DNA from: Triticum aestivum
Lineage: Eukaryota; Streptophyta; Magnoliopsida; Poales; Poaceae
Length of the DNA: 64,000 nt
Direction: 5' to 3'
Assembly (NCBI RefSeq): GCF_018294505.1
Contig: NC_057796.1
Coordinates: forward strand, 271,405,466-271,469,465
A program made the translations under genes and the position numbers. Under the pieces are notes generated by a model. The model was not told the origin of the DNA, did not search any database, and saw only the letters and a program-made list of their open reading frames with translations. Below, piece after piece: positions 46,898 to 59,098 of this stretch; position 1 is the first letter of the stretch, and each line of letters opens with the position of its first letter.

Positions 46898-47647
46898 TCA
46901 AAGCTTCTTATCAGATTGTTCTCCAGTGCTTTTCAAGTCATCTGGGTTAAGTCTTGGTCTTTTTGTGCTACAGCCATCATTCTCCAGAGACTTCAACTTG
47001 TTTTTTATCGCAGATATCTTTGCAGCACGATCAGTTTGTGCTAATTTGCTTCCCGAACCACCTGCCAGTTTCTTGTCTTTCAGTGCTCTTTGTGAATTAC
47101 CGGAATCTAGGAAACACTTCTCGCTCGCTAGGTGAACCACCACAGGACGTCCACAGACCAACTTGCCATTCATCTTCTCCTTTGCCAACTGAGCTTCCTG
47201 CATGCTCACTTCAGGTGGCAAAGGTGAGAATTACCAGGACCCATCAACATTTGCAAGAAGTAATGAGTATCACTCGTACCTCTTTGGTAGTGTACTGAAC
47301 AAAGGCATAACCACGAGGCTCGCCTCGCTTCGGGCCACGCGTATGCAACAGGAAATCCTCAGCTATGATCTTTCCATAGGGGGAGAACATCTTGATAACG
47401 TCAGACCTGGAGAATCACACTATAATATTGGATTACACATAACACCAGGCCGACCTTGGAAGGGAGACGGGCTAGAGAAAACTCACTCTGATATCCTAAA
47501 ATCCAGATTGCCCACATAGAGCCTACTCGCCGACTTATCGCTGTCAAGACCCTTGGGATCCTGCAAACTAAGCTGGTTACAAACACAGCATCTAGGCATG
47601 CTGCACAATCATCTGTCGCCCCTTTCTAACCAAGACTCACTTACCAT
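46898..47647 (-). CDS. RNA-binding protein with one RRM, RBM18-like
   Basis: Coding exons on the minus strand: 47647-47645 (ATG only), 47560-47487, 47406-47280 and 47197-46898. Introns are GT-AG and the CDS is 504 bp (167 residues). The RRM has RNP2 RLYVGNLD, then IKMFSPYGKIIAEDFLLHTR, RNP1-type RGYAFVQY and EAQLAKEKMNGKLVCGRPVV. The HTRGPKRGEPRGYAF stretch and HLASEK after the RRM are characteristic of RBM18. The C-terminal tail is basic and Lys/Ser-rich (KISAIKNKLKSLE). RBM18 proteins are conserved nuclear RNA binders of poorly known function. The start was chosen because no ATG lies upstream in the spliced leader. Confidence 0.85.
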
Positions 47648-48150
47648 TGCCACTTGAAGAAGAAATCGTTGTGTGCACGACTCAGCGCCAATTTCAGAAA
47701 ATGGATCTTCTGCTGCAGAGAGCAGAGAGGACAACCAATCAGATGCACGAATTCGGCCAATTTACCACAGCGGTATGTACTCTTAGAACAGATTCTCTAC
47801 AGTACCGCAAACATCAGACATGCACCCAGATATCGGTATCGCCTACAGGATTCGCTGGTCGCGATTGCTAACATCGAACTACCAACATCAGAGCGTACGC
47901 GAAGAGTGCCCGCGTGAGGTCTAGATCTATCTGGACAGAACTGGCGACAGAGATGGGCGGGAGGCAGGGCAAGCCGGAAGAGCTTACCGGCAGCGCGGGA
48001 GCGATGAGAGCGTGCAGGGATCGCGTTGCTCCGCCGAAGAATTCGGGCAGCGATGAGCCGATGAAGCACGGGGCGGGCGGGCGGGCGGGGCGGCGGCGGC
48101 GGACCGGAACAGTTTTTTCTTTTCCAGAACGGAGCAGAACAACTGTACAG
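47648..48150 (-). promoter_or_regulatory. 5' leader of the RBM18-like gene
   Basis: A GC-rich first exon ends at the donor CTGCCG/GTAAGC (47988/47987). The next exon starts after CTCTGCAG near 47712 and ends with the ATG at 47645. No ATG is present in these leader exons. The transcription start lies near or above 48100 but is not defined. Confidence 0.55.
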
Positions 48151-48324
48151 CAAACGGGGAATGATCGGATTTGGGTCATTTTGTAGCTGGGCCAAGCCGC
48201 AAATGCTATGCCACTGCTCGCCACCGACGTTGGCCGGCCCAGGAGCGGGCGGGCTCAATCGGTTTTTCGTCGTTTTTTCCCTTCTGGTTCATGTTTTCGT
48301 GCTGTGGTTCTCAGTGTTTCTCTA

Positions 48325-48576
48325 GAGCATGTACAATGGTTGATAAGATAGTCTTATTTTAAGTCTTGCATGTGATTTAGAGATGACAAAAAAATATGTC
48401 TACAATGGGTCATCTCTTAGCCTTATCTTTAATAACTAGCTATTCCTAAAAACGTGGTGAGACATATTGTGCTAAGAGATCATCTCTTGTCTTCCTTTTC
48501 TTATGATTTCTCTCTCCTCCACCTCATCATTTATCCTACGTGGCGTGCCTAAGATAGAACCATTGTACATGCCCTT
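48325..48576. mobile_element. MITE with GCATGTACAATGGTT terminal repeats (about 252 bp)
   Basis: GAGCATGTACAATGGTTGAT at the left and AACCATTGTACATGCCC at the right are inverted repeats. The interior is AT-rich and non-coding. The superfamily was not settled because the target duplication is unclear. It lies just upstream of the RBM18-like gene. Confidence 0.7.
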
Positions 48577-48663
48577 ATTCGACTATTTTTTTCGGGTTTC
48601 TTTTATTTTCTCATTCATTTCCTTTTTATTTTTATTTTTAAAATAATTACATAATTCCATGTA

Positions 48664-48874
48664 CTCCCTCCTTTCCATTAAATTAGGCGCCTAATTTTTA
48701 TGCACGAAAATTAGCGCACGGTGATCCCCGTGCACGATCTCCTCTAACTATCTGGTTGACCAATCCTATCTCTGCTTCAACGTACGCGCCCGCCCCAGGC
48801 AATCTGTTGACAGTACGTGTGAGAGAAAATACCGTCGTGGCAGTCAGTTACTGCTAACTGTACGAGAGAGAGGG

Positions 48875-48920
<46 letters not shown>

Positions 48921-49026
48921 TGCGGGAGGAGAAAATCGTGGCAGTCAGTTGTTGCTAACTGTACACCTTAGATTTTAGGATTTTTTTATAAAGGCTAAAA
49001 CGCCTTACATATCGGGAAGGAGGGAG
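48664..49026. mobile_element. Long Stowaway-like MITE (363 bp) with GA microsatellite
   Basis: CTCCCTCCTTTCCATTAAAT and, inverted at the right, CGGGAAGGAGGGAG, flanked by TA (48662-48663 and 49027-49028). A GA-repeat tract is at about 48881-48914, and TGGCAGTCAGTTRYTGCTAA occurs twice (48838 and 48940). Confidence 0.75.
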
Positions 49027-49028
49027 TA

Positions 49029-51411
49029 TCTAAGAGAGTGATCTCCACTTATGGACGTGTCATTGTTGAGATCAGGGATTGTAGTGGAGATCCCCTTTTA
49101 GTTGTTCACCTAAACGTCTTATATTTAGGAATGGAGATAGTAGCAGTTATCCAGATTCAGGCTACCCATAGATGTAATACCCTATTCCTGCTTTACGTTT
49201 GTTTGATGGATGATGAACAAATGAACTATATAAGTTTGAGCTAAGTTCTCACAGCCAGCTTTGGTAGTGCTCGGGTGGGCCTATAGCTACCCCGAGCATC
49301 CTTCTTTTCTTTCTCTTCCTAGCTTTTCTCCAGATGCTAAATCTGAAGTGTTTAGGAGCAGTCTCCTTCTGATGGCCATGGTCCTGCCCTTATATAGAGT
49401 TCGGGGGGACCTGCAATGGTCCTTTAAGTTAAAAAGGTAAGATGTTTCAATAGTCTTTGTTGCTCCTATGCACTATGGAGTTTGCCAAGAGTGGCAAGTA
49501 TATAATTGTCTAAATCCTAAGTATCTTTGATCGAGAGATACACCTGTTCGCGAACGTCGTCCTGGGCTCCACACATGAGCGTCTGGAAGCTAGTGGAGGC
49601 CGCAGCTTTTGTCAGGGTGCCAGAACCATAGTCAAAAAGGCGGCTATGTGTTGTTGTGTCAGTCTAATGAGTTGCCCCCCTTATCGTGTGGGGAAACGCG
49701 ATATCGACCTGCAAAGCGCCATCATTTCCTTAAAACACATGTTCAACACATTTCACCCGAGAAAAGAAATCGTGTAATTATTTGATTAGACCTTTGTGGG
49801 ATTGGATTTGTTTGCTCGTTGAAATGCCATAATATGAGAACCAACATCCGTGTACGAAAAACAAAATACGAATGAGGAAGGAAAATATATCGTGATATAA
49901 GTCAATGATCCTTGCATCATAGGTGTTGTGATTTCTTGAGATCCTAATTGACATGGTTCTGCAACATCACAAAGAGCAATTGTGAGGAATTGACATTCTA
50001 ATGAATGAAGCATCATTGGATTGTTCCATTCTTTTCAGCTATGTTCCCAAAAAAGAGAAAGTAGATTGATCTGCTCCCAAAAAGAGAGAGGAGATTGACC
50101 TGTCCCAAAAAGAGAGAGGAGAATGATCTTGACGCCTGCGTTGGTTTTCTTAATGAAAAACAAGAACATTCTTTCATGAACTTCCATGACAAATAAAGAA
50201 AAGAAAATGTTTCAATAGTCTTTGTCGGATTTTTAAGATTTTCCTGCGAATGCCTGGATTTGTCATGCAAAAACAGATAAAATTGACATGATGTTCTAAC
50301 GGATTTGCCATGCTCTAAAACAAAAGTTGCCACGTAGTAACAGAAAATGGCAGAAAAAAAATGTTTTTTACGTGTCAACGACGGGCTTGCGCCGGCCTGA
50401 ACCCTATATAACTTTATAGAAATGTTTACACAGATGAAGGTTACAGCGGGTTGTGAAGAATAGAGAAGAGCAAGGGGATAGCCAAAGAGTACATTAGGTT
50501 GCAATCTCGCGGCAAGGTTTGACAACATAGAACTCCAATCTTGGAGGAGCATTTGGCGCTGGGAATTCTTGCATCTTTGAGACCAAAGATTCAGATCGTC
50601 CGCCCTGCGCAGAGTAATTGTCATGCATTGATCGGGATCTAACGATCCTAAGGGCGTTCACTGTGATTGCTTACAAAACTGACGTGGTAAATGACACCAA
50701 AAAACTCTAGATTAGACCTAGGATCCAAATATAATCAAATTGGTCATTAAAACACACACCCCGACCAACCTTGGATTTCTAGTTGTGCCAGGCGACCCGG
50801 ATCCCTTCTTATGTGAATATGTAACTATGTAAGATATGGCAAGGTACCGCACAACATTATCGACAAGATGAAGTTTTTTTTTAAGGACAAGACGATAGCA
50901 GATGAGATTTTTCACATCCTATATACCTAAGAGAGTCATCCCCACTAACTTATTTATATCAACATGCAAATATGTCACCTCACCGTACAATTATGAATAG
51001 AAAAGGCCAACCTCAACATGCAATCAGAAAAAAAATCCACATTCAACCATGCATGAGAAAACGTTCTCCATTCAATCATTCTACTTATATGCAATACATA
51101 TTTTACAGTTATACATAGTTCGATATGACAAGTCGTGTGATTTAATTTTGATTCTCATGTTATCAACCCAGATTTTCATCAACCAATTCAGGCAATACAC
51201 GGGGTCTATATGTATATATACTATGTACAGTACTGTACAGAGTTGGGCTCACTGACAATGATCACAATATACAAGACAAGATTGGTTGCACATGACCTTC
51301 CCTCCGCAGAAAGGAAATTGCAACTCTGCATTTCTTTACATATGCATGTACAGGAATAATTGAGCTAAATCTCTAATCACACCAGCAACCATAGACCACA
51401 CACACATTGGC
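49029..51411. other. Gene-poor spacer
   Basis: One long minus-strand frame (50624-50013, 203 codons) has low-complexity composition, no known domain and a stretch of imperfect 30-bp repeats (CCCAAAAAGAGAGAGGAG units at about 50045-50125), so it is not called a gene. A 20-base direct repeat (ATGTTTCAATAGTCTTTGT) occurs at 49443 and 50207. The last 150 bases before 51412 would be 3' UTR of the glucosylceramidase gene. Confidence 0.5.
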
Positions 51412-54400
51412 TCAAAAACAGCCACTCTTGGGAGTGATCTTCCTGACGCTATCCTGGAGAAACTGAAGCGCACCAGGGGAAACATAGGCCCTCTCCATTG
51501 TATTTACCTTTGGGGCCTCGAGGATCGCCCTTGGAGGAGACAGCGCATGCTGCATTGCCCATATCGCAAGCGGGCGCATATATATCAGCGATCTATAGTG
51601 GCCATCAATAGTCCATGCTTCTGGAGTTTGAAACCAATACCTGATTGAAATGATATGTTAACTATTTATAGCTTATATCCAACAACCAGTTATCTCAAAT
51701 GAATTGAGTCCCTATATGATTATATCCAACAACCAGTGAACAAGTGGTATTTAATGAAATCATAGCTAGGCATTATTAGATGAATTAAGAATTTAAGATA
51801 GCGCAACCATCAGCACTAAAAAGCATGATCCTGATCAAAAGTAAATATATGTCAAACACTAAAACTTTAAATATAGTGATGAGACAAGAGGTATACCCAT
51901 AGCCCTCTTCAGACCATCCTGCAAGAAAAATGCCTTGCGCTGTAGTGAAAGCCTGATCCTCCATTCCATGGAGCAGCATCGTTGCAGCTAAACTGTATGT
52001 TACTCCAGTCCAGATTTCTCTTGACTGCATACATGTCTCGTCTACCTTCCCATTTGGGTGCATACCATTGACTGCTCCAATGCGTCCTCCTTTCACCCTC
52101 ATCACATTATAGTCAAATATTTTTTGAAGCGTGCATTTTATTCTGTCCTCATCAAACAGAGGTGGCAAGCCAGATGATGCAGTGTACCATTGTCCGGCCA
52201 ACTGATCTGCCTGGATGGAGTGGCTACTGTAACTTGTTCCACTATCATAATTGAAATATGAACCATTCCATAACTTGGCTTCAAACACGTGCTTAGCCTT
52301 TGCAAATTTCACCATGCACCTGTCAGCATAGTCATCATGCCCAAGGCTGCGGGCCATTGCGGCTGCAGCTTGAAGGGCAGCAAGCCAAAGACAACCACAA
52401 TAGGCACTTACTCCAAGAACAGTCCAAGCATCATAAGTTTGATCAGGAAAACCATCATTCTCAATCATACAATCACCATCACGATCAAACTGTTCAATGT
52501 ATTCCATAGCAGTACAAACTGCAGGCCAGACATCCCTGCCAAATGACATGTCGTCTGTTGCAGCAAAATCCCTGTAAACTTGGAGCACAAACTTGGGATT
52601 CAGATCTTTCCATCTACTTGTATCATGTATATTGTATGCATTCAATTCATGCCAAGGATCATGTGCTCCGAGATCATGGGGAACAGCTCCAATTACTTTG
52701 CGTGTGCCCCATGTACCATCAGCAAGAAATCTGACTCTAGTTCTATCTTCACGCAAAACAGCTCTAGCAAAGTCCCGTTGAATACTCAGCTCAATCTTAG
52801 GAAAGAGATCCAACAGAGCAAACGAAGCATAGAAGTGTACATCGTAAGTGCACCACATGAAGTACTCCACTCCTTCAAGGTACAAAAACTTCCCAACATT
52901 TTCTTTGTCATCAAAGTCAGGTGGGCTAGAACCAATAAGTGGAACTGTAGAGTTGCAAGTGCTGTTATGAAGTGGCAAATCACTGTCCTCAGGTAGACTT
53001 GAACTCAAATCACTGTCTGGGAGTACATCCACTAGATCAGTAATTACAAAACTACATTATAGAAGCAAACACATAATTATATCTTTTGGCATTGTCACCA
53101 TTCATGAGAGATGCAATTAAAATGACAAGATTAATTTAGTACTGTGTTAATATACTCTGGAACCAACCACATAGAGTAAGTTTTCTTTGTTACAAAAGAA
53201 CTTAGCCTTGAAATAAATGTGCTATATAGATCAATAAGAACTTGTTCGTTCCAAAAAAAACTATTTCCAGAGGAATTTGTTTTTTCTTGTTCTAAACAGC
53301 TTCTTATTGCAGTGAACTATTTCTACATAGAAATAACCAAGTGATAGTTCATGTGGAATATTCAACATGAATTTTCCTGAATGGAGAAAATACAAATTTG
53401 TATTGCAATGTCTCTGTTCATGTAAAATAAATACTGTGCTACAAAGGGGTAACTTGAAGGTGAGGTCTGGACAAGGACATTCCAAGATGAGACTACCAAG
53501 TCAAATCCTATCAACAGAGAGAAAAGGAAAATCAGGAACAAGGATCTGGAGAGATGATTACCAATCCAAACAGTTCCTCCCGCTACTAGGAAGTATAACT
53601 CATTGAAGAGAGTAATTTTGTACCTGCAAGAGTAAAGTACAATGTAGCACATAAATATATATTTATCGTACATAGCTAAAGCTATAGACAAAAAAGTATA
53701 TTCTCTAAAGACGTATGAAGTGAAGGCTCAAATTCCATGTGATTAATAATTGGAAACTGTCCACCTCACTCCCCCAAAGGCCAAAGAGTATCGGACCTCA
53801 GGTTGACCATGAACTAATTTTCTGAATAATTAACCACCCTGAACTTTGAACGACTATGAACGCAAAAAACGGAGGGACGATCAGGGGGAGGGGTGGAGGG
53901 ACGATCCCATCGGTAAATGTTTTTACTGTGCTCGTCGTTGCCTACTCCGTCTCAGAGGCGGCTTCGTCGTTGACCCCATGGTGCCCAGCACTGATCCGAC
54001 CGTTGTGCTGTTGGCGTCTGACGGCGTGTTCGCAGGATCGCCGACTGCAGCGTGCGTGGTGAAGCAGCGACCGTCGCCGGAGCTGAGGCGTTGGAAGGGC
54101 CTTCTCCAGGTGGTACCACGGGAGCCTGTCGTCCTCGGCGACGTGATCTCCACGGCAGGATGGAAAGATGTTATATCATCGGCAGGGTCTCGGTTGTCCT
54201 CGTCAACGGTGCGGGGAGTGGTGGCTTCTTCATCTTTGTCATCGATGGGCTTTCAGTCAGTGGTAAAGGTAAGCAGCTTGAATATTAGGGCCGTGGAGGG
54301 CGGGCAGATGGCCTGGCCCTCTGCGGTTATCATCCCAATCTCGAGGGCCATCAATGATGGGCATATGACCCAGTCCAACTCGGCTTTCCATGACAGCCCA

Positions 54401-57079
54401 CGAGGCATGCATAGCTGACGTGACTATCACGTGTCTTAGGATTACGGTGGAGCTTTTGGAATCAGATACCTCAAAGCATCCGAGTGGGATGAACGGACAC
54501 AATACTGCAACAACTAGCATTCACGATGAGGAAGATCCAGGAGAGAAGATGGCACCTTGGTTGCCAAGCAGGACAAGCAGGCGGAGAGGCTTATACATGG
54601 ATAATTGATTGATTTACAGCCAAAGAGAAGAAATGAGAGAGTACAGAGTAGACTATAATGCCCCAGTAGACAAGAACAGAGGACGACTCCTAAAATCGCC
54701 CTCCTAGAGAAGTGATCCAGTATTAAAACTCCGAGATGTAACAATGCAAAATATAGCTTATCAGGGGGTTAAGAGGACATTTGAGATACTTTGGGGCAGA
54801 AAGTTGGCTATTTCCTTAATAATCTTAGAAATAGTTATGAGTGCAAGTCATGCACAAGTATTATACTGTACCATTCTGGAAACCTTTCATCACGGAGAAT
54901 TGGGGTCTGCCACTTATCGATTTCCTCTTCCCAATGCTTGTACTCTGTCAATCGGATGGGAATCAATAGACAGATTCAGAAGAAATAAATTAACCAGAAA
55001 AATATCTCAACACAGAGAGCACCACTAGAATAGAGTAATCAAACCATAATCTTCATGTATGAGGAGAAAATTAACTGCTATAGTCAACATATACCAAATG
55101 TATGCCACAATTTTTTTAAACAAAAACATACTCATCAAGGCATCTTGCGCCAGGTTTATAGCAGATCTTGGGGAAGTTCCGTAGAACTTTGTATATCTCC
55201 TGCCAAAAGAGCACGAAATCAAACCTTATTAAACAAATGGAACAGCTGGTCTTATTGATCTTAGTATATATTCAGATAAATACACACGGAAAGTTTAAGA
55301 AAAGGTAGCAGAACTATAAATTCAGCCTACGGAATTGGATTTAAGTTTATACAATCACAATCACTATGTTCTATGAAGTATAATGCTACAGTAAGGATGG
55401 AGGATAAACTAATGAGTGTGCAGAACATACAAGTTTTGGAGTTCAGAATAGATGAATTAACACCCATTTGGACTTGGCATTATTATCACCAAACATAAGA
55501 AGTTTGGAAAATAGAATTTACCTGTGGTACGTACTTCCCTTCTTAAATTTAACCTTGGGAGAAGACCAAGCTAACGAAAATACGACCGTACATCTTCCAT
55601 GTGGTTCAACCCAGGTTGAAGCAGAAACTGCTGCACAAACTGTATCACCCACTGAAGAAGGCATGCTGGGGCCAGCATTGAAATTATCTCGGTCAAAGCA
55701 ACCACCCTTTCAAAAATTATATGGCAAGACATAGAGTACAGTCAAATATTTTTGCCAGTTTTTGTTTATTTCAAATGGACAAATCGGTTCAATGTATGAT
55801 TCACTTCTTTGCACGAGTATCCAAATACCAAGCCTACAAAAAAGAGGTGCATTCTGACTGTAGGACAAAAGGAAAAATCACCTGGACCATTGTGCCCCAC
55901 ATCTCCTTAGCAGTGACTGAACTTTCTCCAGAAAGCCCAAAAATTGGCAACACTGTGACATCAACATTTTGGTTTTCACGTGCAGCAACAGCAAATGTTA
56001 CTGGAGGATTATTGTTGGCAGTCCTGCAACGTTTTTAATTGATAATTATTGCTAGATAAGCAAAACACTAGATTAGAAGAAACATGCAGAGAACGTCATG
56101 TATCTGGCAAAAACTATTGCTTCTTTAGACAGAGATTGTTGGTGCTTCTAATACAAATATAGGGATGAGAATACGTTATGTCACTGAAAAAACTCCGTCC
56201 CCAAATCGATCAGAACAAGCCAGTGTGGAGATACTGTTGCAAACAATGATCAGCTAGAAGCTCTTAGTTTGCATTTGGCACTTCACAGAAATGCTTAAGG
56301 AAATCTGCCAAATGACCATAGGAAAGACAATTATGGACACTTGATGACTTACTTGTGATGTAGGAGAACACCAGAAATTCCATTTTCTCCACTGCATACG
56401 AAACAGATTACAAATCATTTCACTATATTTTTAGTTATAGCATAAACTGTACTAAGCGAAGCCCAACTGACATGAATGGTTCATTTACATGACCACCAGA
56501 CTGATGTGAAAGTCCACCAATAGAATTCTGGATCGCATCAAGAACAGAACATAATTAAATCAAAGAAACAGAAGAAAAAATTACATAAGAACATTGGAGT
56601 AGAAGAGTAGCAAGTTACTACCGCCCAGGTCATTACTAGGCTGACTTTTGCCCTTTCCTTTCCGGTATTCACTAGCTGCACAATTTTCATACCCATACAA
56701 ACATAAGATTACAAACACTACATAAGGCAGCAGTTATTAATAAGAAAAAGCATGATGCTAAATCAAAATTCTCTAATAAAATTGGTGGTCATGCCACAGT
56801 ACTTAAATGTACAGTAATATTCTCAGTGTGTTAACAGCGTATACACTCTTCATAAACATACACGAGCTCTGCATACAAGCTTATACAATGAGGAGTTCAA
56901 ATTTCAGACATGTGAAACATTAAGTCTATATCGCGCCATAATAACCATTGCTCCTACAAGTAATGAAGAACTTACAGTGTAGACAAAAACGGAGACTGGG
57001 AGACTACTCTCTTCGTAGTTGTGGGGAATAAATGGAGATATTTGACGGCAAGATAATTTCAGTTCAGGATCAGGTTCAC
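51412..57079 (-). CDS. Non-lysosomal glucosylceramidase (GBA2 type, GH116), 5' end missing
   Basis: Eleven exons on the minus strand: 57079-56976, 56675-56622, 56527-56472, 56391-56353, 56023-55882, 55706-55522, 55199-55132, 54944-54872, 53623-53562, 53031-51897 and 51640-51412. All phases agree and the total is 2147 bp (about 715 residues). The N-terminal beta domain retains [37 protein letters not shown] and [20 protein letters not shown]. The catalytic domain has [20 protein letters not shown] (holding the family nucleophile Glu) and [10 protein letters not shown] (holding the acid/base Asp). The C-terminus ends [14 protein letters not shown]116 enzymes remove glucose from glucosylceramide at membranes. 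Plant relatives are about 950 residues long, so about 230 N-terminal residues are absent here. None lies in 57080-58744. Confidence 0.88.
53846..54418 (+). other. GC-rich 190-codon ORF inside a glucosylceramidase intron
   Basis: The intron between exons 54872 and 53623 holds a GC-rich block that clearly differs from the AT-rich intron around it. A plus-strand frame from ATG 53846 is open for 190 codons and contains [10 protein letters not shown] near its start. No family was recognised. It may be a retroposon ORF1 scrap, a captured gene piece or chance. No gene is claimed. Confidence 0.35.
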
Positions 57080-57167
57080 CTTTAAAATCAAATGGATAAG
57101 AACTTGTGAGTCTCATTAGCATGTTTGCAGTACCTTTAATGATGTGCCTCATAATCTATATCTATAC

Positions 57168-57170
57168 AAT

Positions 57171-57205
<35 letters not shown>
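57168..57205. repeat. AAC microsatellite
   Basis: About twelve AAC units, just upstream of the first visible glucosylceramidase exon. Confidence 0.95.
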
Positions 57206-57511
57206 AGCATATATTGCTCCAATGGCGAGTGTTTAACATGTTTAGCATGCAATTAATAACATACCAAATATAGACTATCCACGTAATTAACGCGTAATTG
57301 ATATCCTACCTAATATTAACGTGTAATTAATTTTCTGCCTAATATAAACATGCAATTAATTTTCTATCTGATATCAACGTGCATTACGCATTTAGTTCAT
57401 ACTAAAAGCACTTAGTAGTTTATAATTCAGTGGCAAGTGTTCAGTATTTATTTTTTATTTTTATCTTATACAAACATTTTTTTTCTTGCATTTTACCCCC
57501 TTCATTGCATA

Positions 57512-57868
57512 TAACACGTCGTTTTAGACATGGATGCAGTCCTAAGCTGTAACTTCGACCTTTTTTTTTTTGAAAACCCAACCCATATATTAATTAAATT
57601 AGAATGTTAATACAATCATTCATTACAGCATCTGCCACACAGGCCGGAACACTACTAATAAGAACACTGTCAGACCTTCATTTTGTATATGAATATGATT
57701 ATGTTACTAAGAAATAGCAAAAGAATTTAAAATATTTAGAAAAATCTAACGTTACTGATTTTTTTTCTCAATAACCTGTTTATACCGTAGGTGTGGATGA
57801 CACCAACCAAACTAACCCGCAATATGAAGACCTGCGCGGGCCTGTATCCATGTCTAAACAACGTGTTA
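57512..57868. mobile_element. Inverted-repeat element of about 357 bp holding a retroposon-like tail
   Basis: The left arm 57512-57542 (TAACACGTCGTTTTAGACAT) is the inverse of the right arm 57839-57868 (CCATGTCTAAACAACGTGTT) with a few differences over 30 bases. Between them a T-run (57561-57571) with GAAAACCCAACCCATATATT looks like the 3' end of a minus-strand retroposon. The target duplication is unclear, so classification as a MITE is tentative. Confidence 0.5.
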
Positions 57869-58439
57869 TTTGCCCTATGTCATTTATCTGCTTCTGTTCA
57901 TATCCTCCTCGAATTATGCTTGCACTGAGATTTTGCTTATACAATTGGATCCTTCTTTTATAACTAAAACAAAAAAAATTAACAAATCAATGATTAGCAC
58001 CCTCAGCCTAAATTCCTTAGGTTCTAGTAATCAACGCTTACGCGCTCCTTTGTCGATGCTCATGCTGGAGCCTAGTAACTTTCCAACCACTTTTTTAGTG
58101 TGTCGTCCTAAAGAATTTGTATGTTGTCGGTAGTCTAATTGTTTACAGAGCATAAGATGGTAAAAGGAAATTTTGTACTATATTTTTATAGGAGTCTGTA
58201 TCCATTGCACATCATTAGTGTATGTGGTGGGGTCTAAGTTATTTAAATAACATTTAGCATGCATGTACTATCGTTTATAGTTCAACTAATAATAATTAAC
58301 ATGTGCGCTTAAAAATATTTTTGCGTGAGATTTTTCTAAATGCAACTGTGATGATGTATCGTTTGTGATTTATGTAGCTAGAGTTACAAAATATACCTGC
58401 TACGATCTGTGTAGGACTGTAGGTACAATGTAGCTATAG

Positions 58440-58660
58440 TTACGCAATCTACCAGTTATGATCTTGCGGAGGTACAATTATGAAGATCTAATAGGTGTGA
58501 TATGTTTAGGCACAATTACAAAGAATCGATCTGTTTAGGTCCATTTATACAGATCTAACAGATGGGATCTAATGGGTACGATCATTTAGGTACATTTATG
58601 TTGATCTAACGGGTATGATCTGTTTAGGTACGATTATATAGATCGAAAGGTTGTGATCTA
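58440..58660. repeat. Imperfect roughly 45-bp repeats
   Basis: Units containing GATCTGTTTAGGTAC, ATTTATACAGATCTAAC and their variants recur about five times. Non-coding. The flanking sequence from 57206 to 58744 is AT-rich and has no exon of the neighbouring gene. Confidence 0.6.
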
Positions 58661-58744
58661 CTAATAAAGAGACGGTCCACCAGATCAACGATCGGATGTT
58701 TTGCTTTTTGTGGAAATTTCTAGCATATCTCTCTATTTTCAACC

Positions 58745-59069
58745 TGTTATGACCGGTTTAGCTTATAACCGGAGGAGGCCCACCGGGCAGTAGTTAGGGG
58801 CTTGGCCCACAAGTTATCTTAGGTTAATTATTATGCAAGTTATCTAGGTTATAAGTATAGGCTGTAAGACTCTTTTCGGAATTAAGCAATAAAGATATTT
58901 TCTATCCCTATTGCCCGGCTCCCAGAGGAGCCGGAACCCTAGCCGCCGCCGCCCTCCTCTTCCCTCGCGACGGCGCCGACGCGCCGGAGCGCGCGCCCTC
59001 GCCCCCAACCTCCGCTGTTCTGCCCTTATAACCTAAGGAGTAGAGCCGGTAGGAACCCTAGTCCTACCA
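58745..59069 (+). repeat. 5' LTR of the chromovirus (about 325 bp)
   Basis: It starts TGTTATGACCGGTTTAGCTT and ends AGTCCTACCA. It contains TATAAGTATAGG near 58850 and AATAAAG near 58887. CAACC (58740-58744) is the candidate left target duplication; the right one is outside the window. Confidence 0.75.
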
Positions 59070-59070
59070 A

Positions 59071-59088
59071 TTTGGTAATCAGAGACCA
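59071..59088 (+). other. Primer binding site of the chromovirus
   Basis: TTTGGTAATCAGAGACCA lies one or two bases after the LTR and resembles the TGGTATCAGAGC initiator-Met site with one inserted base. Confidence 0.6.
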
Positions 59089-59098
59089 AGTTCCGATC

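Noticed and set aside
50013..50624. 203-codon minus-strand ORF
   Set aside because: Low-complexity composition, built partly on 30-bp repeats, no recognised domain and no exon neighbours; probably repeat-derived.
57080..58744. Search for the missing N-terminal glucosylceramidase exons
   Set aside because: No block with the expected conserved residues and splice borders was seen on the minus strand; the region is AT-rich and repetitive.
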